A stretch of DNA of 6,021 bases from NCBI GenBank assembly GCA_002407865.1, contig DHPI01000022.1:59484-65504 (forward strand), given 5' to 3'. The stretch comes from Spirochaetia bacterium UBA5368. Lineage in GTDB: Bacteria; Spirochaetota; UBA4802; UBA5368. The notes under the pieces were generated by a model, which made no database searches, was not told where the DNA came from, and saw nothing but the letters and a program-made list of their open reading frames with translations. Shown piece after piece: positions 1 to 6,021 of the stretch (position 1 is the first letter of the stretch; each line of letters starts with the position of its first letter). Both the position numbers and the translations under genes were made by a program.

Positions 1-228
1 AAAATGTTCCTCACGCGTCTTGGCAACAATTCGAAAATTATTATCTCCGGCGATGTAACGCAGATTGACCTTGACAGGCCGGGGAACTCGGGCCTGCTGC
101 ATGCCATGAAAATTCTTAGACATCTGAATGAACTGGCATTTGTGGAGTTTTCAAAGGCTGATATATGCAGGCACCCTGTTGTCGAAAAGATCGTCGAGGC
201 GTACGAACGGGCGGGCAAGGCGGAATAA
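1..228 (+). CDS. phoH: PhoH family P-loop ATPase, C-terminal fragment (5' end outside window)
   Basis: This is the last 75 residues of a PhoH-like protein, read in frame from the first base of the window to the TAA at 226-228. The diagnostic stretch is SGDVTQIDL (about residues 16-24 of the fragment), which matches the conserved (T/S)GDxTQxDL motif near the end of the PhoH ATPase core. It is followed by the family's typical tail (SGL.HAMKIL, FVEF...DICRHPVVEKIVEAYE). The Walker A region lies upstream and is not visible. PhoH proteins are cytoplasmic NTP-binding proteins tied to RNA metabolism; the exact activity of the stand-alone form is not settled. Finding it directly before a pgpH-type gene and ybeY matches the classic phoH-yqfF-ybeY cluster and supports the call. 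The ATG at position 4 is an internal methionine, not the start. Confidence 0.93.
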   Translation, partial: KMFLTRLGNNSKIIISGDVTQIDLDRPGNSGLLHAMKILRHLNELAFVEFSKADICRHPVVEKIVEAYERAGKAE

Positions 229-240
229 CGCGCTGCCCGC
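211..240 (+). other. Inverted repeat straddling the phoH stop codon
   Basis: The 7-bp arms GCGGGCA (211-217) and TGCCCGC (234-240) are perfect complements around a 16-nt loop that contains the phoH stop codon. No T-run follows, so it does not look like an intrinsic terminator, and the next gene starts only 28 nt later. It could be a weak attenuating or mRNA-stabilising stem between phoH and the HD gene, or chance in GC-rich sequence. Confidence 0.3.
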
Positions 241-268
241 GCGGATAACCTGTATACAGTGATCTGAT

Positions 269-2542
269 ATGCTGACAACCGTCAAAATATTCAATACGAC
301 GATACGCGCCGCAATGCAAAACAACATTGTGCGGCTTTCGATGATTCTTATATTGATCATTATCGCCGTATCGACGTCCTTGCTCTCTATAAATGTCGTC
401 GGTAAAACCTACAGGTACAGCATTGGCGATATTGCGCGCGAAGATATTCGGGTAACAAGCGATATTGCCTTCAAGATCGATACTGAAACCGAAATGGAGA
501 GGAAGCGGGTATCGGAAATGGTGCCTCTCGTATTCGACCGTGACCAGTCGGTACTGTACGAAAAACTGAAGCTTATCGACGATTTTTTCGATTATGTGGC
601 TATTACGCTTCGCGAAGTTGCGCCGCTTAACGCTGATGACCGGTCATCGCAGATGATGACGCTGAAGTCTCGTCTTCCCCGCTATCTGCAGTTTAACGAT
701 AAAGTGCTGATGGATGTTATTAAAAGCCGTAATCTGAAAGAGCTTCAGAAGATAACAAAGAGAATTACAATTTATATTCTTGACGCGGGAATTCTCGATA
801 CGCCGTACGATAATCCGCTTGGACTGAATAACAGGAATGTCACCATCCGCGTCGTCAACAGCGCGCACGAGGCAAACGAAAAATCGTCGAATGTGAGCGA
901 TCTGCGCACGCTGCAGCAGGTGTATGTGGAATTATATTCAATATGCAAATCGATCGCGCCGAATCTGCCGACCGACGAGCTGTCTGCCGTGTATACAATT
1001 ACACGGGGCATGGTGAGCGGCAACCTGAACTTTAATATCGATGAGACGCGGCGGCGCATCGATGAATCCGTGTCCGGTGTTAAGCCGGTTATGGGCATGC
1101 TGAAGAAAGGGCAGACACTTGTGCGCCAGGGCGATACCATTACCACTGAAACACTGAATAAAATTTCGATACTGAATACCTACACCACGTCGTCGCATGT
1201 CAATTACATCCTTGGCATTCTGCTGCTCCAGGTTTCGTTCCTGATGATATTTGGATATTTTTTGCTCGAGTATCACGCGCGCCTGCTTCCCGATAGAAAG
1301 ACGCCGCTGGTTATTTTCTCGATTGTCATGGTTTTCATCATCTATACCTTTTTTATCTCAAGGACTGAAAACATATTGAATTCCACCACAATATTCTCCC
1401 TGTACCTGCCCATCCCCGCGGTTACGATGCTGATCGCGACGATGTTCAATATGTTTATCGCGATAATCATCGGGCTGTACGTAATATTCTTTTCGTTTGT
1501 TGCAAGCGGCGCGTCTCTGCCGGTAATCATTCTTTCATTCAGCTCCGCCCTTCTGGGCGTGTTTGTGCTGACCGATGTGGAGCGCAGAACGGATTTCCTC
1601 AGGGGCGGCCTCATTCTTGGCATAATAAACTCAATCGTGGTAACGGGGGTATGTCTCATGGCTGAGTATACCCTCCATGACTTGCTGACAAATATAGAGA
1701 TGGCGCTTGCGAACGGCGTTATCAATTCCATTCTCGTGCTCGGCGTGTTTCCCGTGTTTGAAAATCTGTTCGACATTACAACGAAATTTAATATGCTCGA
1801 GTTGTCAGACCTCAATGCTCCCATTTTTAAGAAAATGCTGATAAAGGCGCCGGGAACGTACAATCATTCGCTCATGGTCGCGAATATGTCCGAATCGGCA
1901 TGCAAGGACATCGGCGCCAATTATCTCCTGGCGCGCGTCGGCGGGTATTATCACGATATCGGCAAAATTGAAGACGCGGGTATGTATATTGAAAACAAGG
2001 TAACCGACAGGCGTGCGAAATCGATGCTGCCACAGGAGTATTCGAAGCTTATCATCTCGCATGTCGAGAAGGGGGTTGAACTGGCGAAGAAGTACAGGCT
2101 TCCGAATCAGATAATCGATTTTATACGGGAGCATCACGGAAAAACCACGATGACATTTTTTTACCATCAGGCGCTTGAAAGCGCCGACACAAACGGTGAA
2201 ACCGCCCCGGTGAACAGGCTGGATTTTCAGTATCCGGGCCCCAAGCCGCACTCCAGAGAGACAGCAGTGGTTATGCTTGCCGATTCCGTTGAAGCGGCTG
2301 CGCGTTCGCTGCAGGAGCCCACGTATGTGAAACTTGAAACGCTGGTTAAAAAAATCATTTACAACAAGCTTAACGAGGATGAGCTCGAATTTTCCGACCT
2401 TACAATGGCGGACCTTAACAGGATCCAGAAATCATTTATGCGCATTCTCAACGGAATTTTTCACACCAGGATCGAGTATCCCGACAAGGAAGACCTTGAA
2501 AAGCTGGAACACCGGGTGCTTCATAAAGACGATGAAGATTAA
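269..2542 (+). CDS. pgpH: 7TM-HDED HD-domain phosphohydrolase (PgpH/YqfF type, probable cyclic-di-AMP phosphodiesterase)
   Basis: This 757-residue membrane protein has the full PgpH architecture. One N-terminal transmembrane segment lies at about residues 20-44. An extracytoplasmic 7TMR-HDED region of about 250 residues follows, including VPLVFDRD at 85-92 and the conserved GMLKKGQTLVRQGDTIT near 276-292. Seven hydrophobic helices lie between about 301 and 502. A cytoplasmic HD domain closes the protein with H533, H562-D563 in HDIGK, H598, H622-H623 and D672 in ADSVEAAAR, so all expected metal ligands are present. Characterised homologues hydrolyse cyclic di-AMP to pApA; that substrate is inferred here, since no cyclase is in view. 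ATG 269 is the first start after an in-frame TGA at 260-262. Its Shine-Dalgarno is weak, and Met16 (314) is the next option. The gene lies 40 nt after phoH and overlaps ybeY by 11 nt, suggesting one operon. Confidence 0.93.
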   Translation: MLTTVKIFNTTIRAAMQNNIVRLSMILILIIIAVSTSLLSINVVGKTYRYSIGDIAREDIRVTSDIAFKIDTETEMERKRVSEMVPLVFDRDQSVLYEKLKLIDDFFDYVAITLREVAPLNADDRSSQMMTLKSRLPRYLQFNDKVLMDVIKSRNLKELQKITKRITIYILDAGILDTPYDNPLGLNNRNVTIRVVNSAHEANEKSSNVSDLRTLQQVYVELYSICKSIAPNLPTDELSAVYTITRGMVSGNLNFNIDETRRRIDESVSGVKPVMGMLKKGQTLVRQGDTITTETLNKISILNTYTTSSHVNYILGILLLQVSFLMIFGYFLLEYHARLLPDRKTPLVIFSIVMVFIIYTFFISRTENILNSTTIFSLYLPIPAVTMLIATMFNMFIAIIIGLYVIFFSFVASGASLPVIILSFSSALLGVFVLTDVERRTDFLRGGLILGIINSIVVTGVCLMAEYTLHDLLTNIEMALANGVINSILVLGVFPVFENLFDITTKFNMLELSDLNAPIFKKMLIKAPGTYNHSLMVANMSESACKDIGANYLLARVGGYYHDIGKIEDAGMYIENKVTDRRAKSMLPQEYSKLIISHVEKGVELAKKYRLPNQIIDFIREHHGKTTMTFFYHQALESADTNGETAPVNRLDFQYPGPKPHSRETAVVMLADSVEAAARSLQEPTYVKLETLVKKIIYNKLNEDELEFSDLTMADLNRIQKSFMRILNGIFHTRIEYPDKEDLEKLEHRVLHKDDED

Positions 2543-2981
2543 CGTATTTACCGAAGGCGGAATTACGCTGCCGTATAACGGCATTACGAAACGAAAAGTC
2601 GGCGCGCTGGCGAAAAAAATCTGCGGCAGGCTGGGGCTCGATGATGTCGCCGTGTGCGTTATTTTGACCGATAACGAACACATACGCGCCATCAACAGGG
2701 ATTATCGAAAAAAGAACAGGCCCACCGACGTGATTTCGTTTGCCTACCATGAAAACCCCTTTCCGGAGGTGGATGCTGCTCACAAAAACCTGGGGGATAT
2801 CTATATTTCGCTGGAAAAACTGCACGAACAGGCGATGGAATACGGCGTGACCGATGCGCAGGAATTCACGCGCCTGCTTGTTCATGGGGTGTTGCATTGC
2901 GCCGGATATGATCACGAGCGTTCGCGCGATGACGAAAAAATTATGCGCGAAAAGGAGGAAGAGCTCCTCAGCATGCTGTAG
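2532..2981 (+). CDS. ybeY: Endoribonuclease YbeY, 16S rRNA maturation factor
   Basis: This 149-residue protein is of normal family length. It carries the YbeY signature HGVLHCAGYDH (residues 118-128), whose three histidines (118, 122, 128) bind the catalytic metal, usually zinc. The conserved N.DYR...RPTDVISF block spans 55-70, including Arg59, and LGDIYIS lies at 87-93. YbeY is a cytoplasmic single-strand endoribonuclease involved in 16S rRNA 3'-end maturation and ribosome quality control. The frame is open further upstream (an ATG at 2334), but that part is only pgpH read out of frame. The ATG at 2532 gives the family-typical MKINVF... N-terminus. The start lies inside the end of pgpH (11-nt overlap) with no strong Shine-Dalgarno, which suggests translational coupling. 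It is the last + strand gene before a convergent neighbour. Confidence 0.96.
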   Translation: MKINVFTEGGITLPYNGITKRKVGALAKKICGRLGLDDVAVCVILTDNEHIRAINRDYRKKNRPTDVISFAYHENPFPEVDAAHKNLGDIYISLEKLHEQAMEYGVTDAQEFTRLLVHGVLHCAGYDHERSRDDEKIMREKEEELLSML

Positions 2982-3011
2982 CCGAACGGAGCGTACTTCC
3001 GTAATGGGTGG

Positions 3012-3041
3012 CGCGCGCGTTACAGCGACGCAACGCGCGCG
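3012..3041. terminator. GC-rich hairpin at the ybeY / mutase convergent junction (possible bidirectional terminator)
   Basis: A perfect 10-bp inverted repeat pairs CGCGCGCGTT (3012-3021) with AACGCGCGCG (3032-3041) around a 10-nt loop; two G-T wobbles could extend it outward. It lies between two convergent genes and covers the last codons and stop of the mutase. On the + strand it is followed by a pyrimidine-rich but interrupted stretch. On the - strand no T-run follows. The position suits transcription termination, but the lack of a clean T-tract makes a classical intrinsic terminator uncertain. A smaller 5-bp repeat (ACGGA 2986-2990 / TCCGT 2998-3002) lies beside it in the same gap. Confidence 0.45.
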
Positions 3042-4771
3042 TTCAAGTCCTTCTTATACCCTTCGATTTTTCGTTTCAATTCAAGTTTCGCATCGTCGAT
3101 GTTTCCGTGCGTTACGTCGCGGTTCACGCTGAAATAAAACTTTATTTTCGGCTCGGTTCCCGAGGGCCGCATCGTGATTTTTGACCCGTCGTCAAGAAAA
3201 AATTGCAGTACATTGGAGCCTGGCAGTCCTGTGACGGGTGTGCGCTCTCCGGTCGATGTGTCGGTCACGGTGAGATGTTTCATGTCGACGATTTTGCGTA
3301 TCGGCGTTCCGTCAAAATCCGACGGAGGGGAGTTCCGGAATGATTTCATGATGACGCCGATTTTCTCCATGCCGTCGACGCCTTTGAGCGTGATTGAGTG
3401 GAGATCTTCAAGATAGAGCCCGAATCTGCGGTAGATTTCATCGAGAAATCCGTCGGGCGTCTTCCCGTTTTCCTTCAGCCAGTCGACCATTTCCGCGAAA
3501 AAGTAACACGAGCTTATTGAATCCTTGTCGCGGACAAAATCGACCGGTAGATACCCGTAACTCTCCTCGCCGCCGAAGATGAATGTGCGAGAAGCGCTGA
3601 CGTCGTATTCCTTCATTTTCATCGCGATCCACTTGAATCCGGTAAGCACATTGTCGACCGAGCAGTTGAAGCCCTGCGCTATTTTATCCTGTATATCGCT
3701 TGTGACGATGGTTTTTACGATAGCGGCGTTTTCGGGAAGCCTGTTCATCTGCGAGAGCCGCAGCAGCATATAGTATTCGAGCATGGCGCCGATCTGATTG
3801 CCGTTGATAATCTCGTATGCGCCGGTATCGGTGCGAAATCCTACGCCCATCCGGTCGGCGTCCGGATCGGTGGCAAGGAAAATGTCCGCGTTCACCTTCT
3901 TCGCGAGCTCAATGGCGAGCGTCAGCGCCTCTCTCTCCTCGGGATTTGGGGACTTCACCGTCGGGAAATTTCCGTCGGGCCGGGCTTGCGGCTCAACAAG
4001 ATGAATATTCTCGAAACCGAAGCGGCGAAGAACTTTCGGAATGATTGTATAGCCGGTGCCGTGCAGCGGCGTGTAGACGATGGATGTGCCAGACGCTTTC
4101 GCCGGGCGGAGCGCTTTTGTTTCCAGACGGGAAATGTAGCGCTCTGTGATGTCGTTGCCGATTATCGTGATCAACCCCGATTTCACCGCGTCGTCGAACG
4201 ATGTCTTTTTTATCGTACCGATCGAGTCGATTTTTCTTACTTCCTCGATGATTTCACTGTCGTGCGGTGGAACAACCTGGCCTCCGTCATCCCAATAAAC
4301 CTTGTAGCCGTTGTACTCCGGCGGATTATGGCTTGCGGTAATCACGATACCGGAAACCGCGCGCAGCTCGCGTATGGCGAACGAGCATATCGGCGTGGGG
4401 GTAATATCGTCGAAAAAGTACACGCATATCCCATTTGCCGCGAGGATGGCGGCGGCTTCCCGCGCGAAGGCATCCGACATGCGCCGTGAATCGCGCGCGA
4501 TGACGACCCCCGCTTTTTCGCCGCCGTTTTGCCGGATATAATGCGCGAGGCCCTGTGTTGCCATCCCGACGGTATAGATGTTCATCCTGTTGGTGCCGGC
4601 CCCTATTACGCCGCGCAGACCGCCGGTGCCGAAGTCGAGCATTTTGTAAAAACGTTCGTGGATTTCCTTTTTGTCGTTGCGCCGTATCAAATCCTGTATT
4701 TCATTGATGGTGTCTTTGTCGAAAGGCGGATGGCACCATTCCTCAATTCGCTGTTGTACGATGAGATCCAT
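3020..4771 (-). CDS. pgcA: Phosphoglucomutase of the PgcA/PGM2 type (alpha-D-phosphohexomutase superfamily)
   Basis: This 583-residue cytoplasmic enzyme is about the length of Bacillus PgcA. All four family signatures are present in order. The N-terminal FGTGGLRG is at 47-54, followed by IGAGTNRMNIYTV. The phosphoserine loop TASHNPPEYNGYKVYW starts at 155, with catalytic Ser157. The metal loop DPDADR is at 292-297. The sugar-binding loop GGEESYGY begins at 400, and the phosphate-binding loop RPSGTEPKIKFY begins at 535. The family interconverts glucose-1-phosphate and glucose-6-phosphate through a bisphosphate intermediate; some members also accept mannose or pentose phosphates, so the exact substrate is inferred. 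The ATG at 4771 is preceded by a near-consensus AGGAGGT. The gene stands alone on its strand, convergent with ybeY and divergent from tilS. Nothing is truncated and no catalytic residue is missing. Confidence 0.93.
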   Translation of the reverse strand: MDLIVQQRIEEWCHPPFDKDTINEIQDLIRRNDKKEIHERFYKMLDFGTGGLRGVIGAGTNRMNIYTVGMATQGLAHYIRQNGGEKAGVVIARDSRRMSDAFAREAAAILAANGICVYFFDDITPTPICSFAIRELRAVSGIVITASHNPPEYNGYKVYWDDGGQVVPPHDSEIIEEVRKIDSIGTIKKTSFDDAVKSGLITIIGNDITERYISRLETKALRPAKASGTSIVYTPLHGTGYTIIPKVLRRFGFENIHLVEPQARPDGNFPTVKSPNPEEREALTLAIELAKKVNADIFLATDPDADRMGVGFRTDTGAYEIINGNQIGAMLEYYMLLRLSQMNRLPENAAIVKTIVTSDIQDKIAQGFNCSVDNVLTGFKWIAMKMKEYDVSASRTFIFGGEESYGYLPVDFVRDKDSISSCYFFAEMVDWLKENGKTPDGFLDEIYRRFGLYLEDLHSITLKGVDGMEKIGVIMKSFRNSPPSDFDGTPIRKIVDMKHLTVTDTSTGERTPVTGLPGSNVLQFFLDDGSKITMRPSGTEPKIKFYFSVNRDVTHGNIDDAKLELKRKIEGYKKDLNARVASL

Positions 4772-4774
4772 TCT

Positions 4775-4781
4775 ACCTCCT
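4775..4781 (-). promoter_or_regulatory. Ribosome binding site of the mutase gene
   Basis: On the minus strand AGGAGGT lies 3 nt before the ATG at 4771 (4 nt from the core AGGAGG). It fixes the start of the mutase and is the strongest Shine-Dalgarno in the window, whereas pgpH and ybeY have only weak ones. Confidence 0.8.
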
Positions 4782-4803
4782 GAAAATCGTGTGATTGCAC
4801 ATC

Positions 4804-4809
4804 TTTATA
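4804..4809 (-). promoter_or_regulatory. Candidate -10 element for the mutase gene
   Basis: TATAAA on the minus strand lies 33 nt upstream of the mutase start, in a locally AT-rich stretch. It matches five of six bases of a sigma-70 -10 box. No convincing -35 hexamer lies at 16-18 nt; only a T-rich stretch is there. The call is tentative. Confidence 0.25.
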
Positions 4810-4821
4810 AAACATCGGGTG

Positions 4822-4867
4822 CGGAATAAAAATCAACCATTTTTCGACCGGCCGGCATGGCGCCATG
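4822..4867. repeat. Cluster of short palindromes in the divergent intergenic region
   Basis: Three dyads lie end to end in the 205-nt gap between the divergent mutase and tilS genes. The first is an interrupted inverted repeat, with CGG plus AAAAAT on the left (4822-4833) and ATTTTT plus CCG on the right (4839-4850), broken by a symmetric 3x3 mismatch. The second is the perfect palindrome CCGGCCGG (4848-4855). The third, directly abutting it, is the perfect 12-bp palindrome CATGGCGCCATG (4856-4867). The placement upstream of both genes would suit regulator binding, but no known operator is recognised and chance is possible. I see no gene in the rest of 4772-4976. Confidence 0.35.
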
Positions 4868-4891
4868 GGCTGCGTTCGTTGTGTGTATGCT

Positions 4892-4920
4892 TTGCAATCT
4901 ACGGGGAGGGCAAATAAATT
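4892..4920 (+). promoter_or_regulatory. Candidate sigma-70-like promoter for tilS
   Basis: TTGCAA (4892-4897) and TAAATT (4915-4920) are separated by 17 nt, each matching four of six consensus bases, about 57 nt before the tilS start. GATAAT at 4925-4930 is an alternative -10 but lacks a -35 partner. The match is weak and other sigma factors are possible. Confidence 0.25.
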
Positions 4921-4967
4921 GCTGGATAATTCCGCGCACCTGAGGCAGTATAGCGGCGGGTATACAT

Positions 4968-4971
4968 GAGG
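4968..4971 (+). promoter_or_regulatory. Ribosome binding site of tilS
   Basis: GAGG ends 5 nt before the ATG at 4977. That ATG is the only standard start between the in-frame TGA at 4941-4943 and the PP-loop. The ATGs at 4966 and 4973 are in other frames. Confidence 0.6.
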
Positions 4972-4976
4972 CATGT

Positions 4977-6021
4977 ATGTGCGGAAGCGAGCGGAACATC
5001 ATCGATAATGTAAGGGATTTTGTGCAAACACGCCGGCTGATCGAGCCGGGCGACAGGATTCTGCTTTCGCTGTCGGCGGGAAAGGATTCCATGGCGCTTC
5101 TCGATATCATGCTGCGATTGAAGGATGAATATCGAACGGAGCTTGGCATATTTCATCTCAACCACTGTACGCGCGGCGACGAATCAGACGCTGACGAGCG
5201 TTTTTTGCTGTCGATCGCTTCGGAAAATAATATCCCCATATACTCGCAGCGGCACGATTTCACCTGCGATGGAAAGGGTGAGTCATTTGAAGATGTGGCG
5301 CGGAAAAAGAGATACGAGTTATTGCACCGGATTGCCGACCGGGAAGGGTACGCGAAAATTGCGACCGCACACACCATGAGCGATAACGTGGAAACCGTAT
5401 TTATGCGCATTGCGACAGGAACCGGAATACCAGGGCTTGCCGGAATCGAAGCCCGCAGGGGGCGCATTATACGTCCGCTTCTGACGGTGTCATCCGGCGA
5501 GGTGTACCGTTATCTTGAAGTTCAAAACATCGGCTGGCGGGAAGACAGTACAAACGCGGATAGCGTGTACCGGCGCAATTTTGTGCGTCACGAGTGCCTG
5601 CCTTTGATGAGGACACGATTTACCGGGTGCGATGCCGCGCTTGCTCATCTGGCGGAAAACGCCGCCGAACATATGGCGCTGCTGGGCGAGCTTCTTGCGG
5701 TCGCATATGGGGAGCTCTATGAAATAGATGGCGAACGGGTTATCATCCCACTTGGCAGAACAGGGCGCGACGAGCGCATTGTGAAATACGCAGTGGCGTC
5801 GGCGATGCGCGAGGCGTTTGGTGAATTCGTGTCGCGCGGCATGCTTGTCGAGATGCTGAAAAACATGGCGACACAACGGAGCAACTGCATTCTCTACCGC
5901 AACGCGTCTGTTATCATTGAAAAGGCGATCAGAAATCGTGAACCGGTACTTATTATTTCCAGAAGGGGCGGCATTGCTGCGCGCCTGCCGGCGGCGTGGA
6001 GCTATCGTGTTGATGTGACAC
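4977..6021 (+). CDS. tilS: tRNA(Ile)-lysidine synthetase TilS, 3' end outside window
   Basis: An open frame of 348 complete codons runs from ATG 4977 to the window edge without a stop. It is a PP-loop N-type ATPase. The ATP-binding loop is LSLSAGKDSMALL (SAGKDS at residues 33-38). The TilS-type HLNHCTRGDESDAD block begins at 60, IATAHTMSDNVETVFMRIATGTGIPGLAGI at 128, RPLLTVSSGEVYRYL at about 167, and the TilS-specific DSTNADSVYRRNFVRHECLP at 190-209. TilS uses ATP to convert cytidine 34 of the CAU-anticodon isoleucine tRNA to lysidine, so that it is charged with isoleucine and reads AUA. Residues after about 215 would be the linker and C-terminal tRNA-binding region. Departures from family consensus are Ala34 where SGGxDS has glycine, and S135/N137 in the usual HHxDDQxET motif. 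Divergent from the mutase gene; downstream neighbours are not visible. Confidence 0.92.
   Translation, partial: MCGSERNIIDNVRDFVQTRRLIEPGDRILLSLSAGKDSMALLDIMLRLKDEYRTELGIFHLNHCTRGDESDADERFLLSIASENNIPIYSQRHDFTCDGKGESFEDVARKKRYELLHRIADREGYAKIATAHTMSDNVETVFMRIATGTGIPGLAGIEARRGRIIRPLLTVSSGEVYRYLEVQNIGWREDSTNADSVYRRNFVRHECLPLMRTRFTGCDAALAHLAENAAEHMALLGELLAVAYGELYEIDGERVIIPLGRTGRDERIVKYAVASAMREAFGEFVSRGMLVEMLKNMATQRSNCILYRNASVIIEKAIRNREPVLIISRRGGIAARLPAAWSYRVDVT

Noticed and set aside
1342..1863. A 173-codon open frame antisense to pgpH.
   Set aside because: It lies wholly inside a well-supported gene, has no recognisable motif, and its composition is what the opposite strand of a membrane-protein gene produces.
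2334..2531. N-terminal extension of the ybeY reading frame back to an ATG at 2334.
   Set aside because: The extra 66 residues come from reading the pgpH coding sequence in another frame and match no YbeY feature. The ATG at 2532 gives the normal family length and N-terminus.
2951..2975. Strong AAGGAGGA Shine-Dalgarno-like sequence followed by an ATG near the end of ybeY.
   Set aside because: It encodes the Lys-Glu-rich tail of YbeY; the ATG at 2973 opens a frame of only two codons in the ybeY frame, and no gene follows on this strand.
3986..4489. A 167-codon + strand open frame inside the mutase gene.
   Set aside because: It is antisense to the phosphoserine and metal-loop region of a clear phosphoglucomutase and shows no protein-family signal of its own.
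4961..4966. TATACA resembling a -10 box just before tilS.
   Set aside because: It ends only 10 nt before the ATG and adjoins the ribosome binding site, so it would leave almost no leader; no -35 partner is evident.
4805..5149. A minus-strand open frame of 114 codons spanning the intergenic region and the tilS 5' end.
   Set aside because: It overlaps conserved tilS motifs, has no clear ribosome binding site or recognisable domain, and would collide with the regulatory region of the divergent genes.
5490..5876. A 128-codon minus-strand open frame within tilS.
   Set aside because: It is a shadow of the tilS reading frame, which is supported by several conserved motifs through this stretch.
1..6021. 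Possibility of a previously undescribed defence, mobile or RNA-based system in this window.
   Set aside because: Almost all of the sequence is explained by five conserved housekeeping genes. No insertion ends, direct-repeat arrays, toxin-antitoxin-like pairs, structured RNA or unusual composition were seen.

Overview
This window looks like an ordinary bacterial housekeeping segment with moderate GC content and dense coding. It carries five protein genes, two of them cut by the window edges. I see no mobile element, CRISPR array, tRNA, rRNA or clear novel system. The gene order phoH - 7TM HD phosphohydrolase (pgpH/yqfF type) - ybeY is a widely conserved bacterial cluster, best known from Firmicutes but found in other phyla. 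The sequence alone does not fix the organism. My tentative guess is a Spirochaetota-like or other deep-branching, mid-GC bacterium, and this is only inference from gene style and neighbourhood.

Layout. Positions 1-228 (+) hold the C-terminal 75 residues of a PhoH-family ATPase. After a 40-nt gap comes a 757-residue membrane protein (269-2542, +) with an extracytoplasmic HDED region, seven transmembrane helices and a C-terminal HD phosphohydrolase domain of the kind that hydrolyses cyclic di-AMP. Its last 11 nt overlap ybeY (2532-2981, +), the metal-dependent rRNA-processing endoribonuclease. These three genes appear to form one operon. A phosphoglucomutase of the PgcA/PGM2 type (3020-4771, -) converges on them across a 38-nt gap. 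A perfect 10-bp GC-rich inverted repeat sits at that junction.

A 205-nt divergent intergenic region (4772-4976) follows. It contains a strong Shine-Dalgarno sequence for the mutase, weak promoter-like hexamers in both directions and several short palindromes. From 4977 to the window end (+) runs the start of tilS, the tRNA(Ile2)-lysidine synthetase. It is truncated by the window edge, with 348 complete codons seen and no stop.

Functionally, phoH, ybeY and tilS belong to RNA and translation maintenance. PgpH probably controls a cyclic dinucleotide signal at the membrane. The mutase links glucose-6-phosphate with glucose-1-phosphate for glycan precursors. The points worth a second look are modest: altered residues in two conserved TilS motifs, the terminator-like hairpin inside the end of the mutase gene, and the palindromes in the divergent promoter region.
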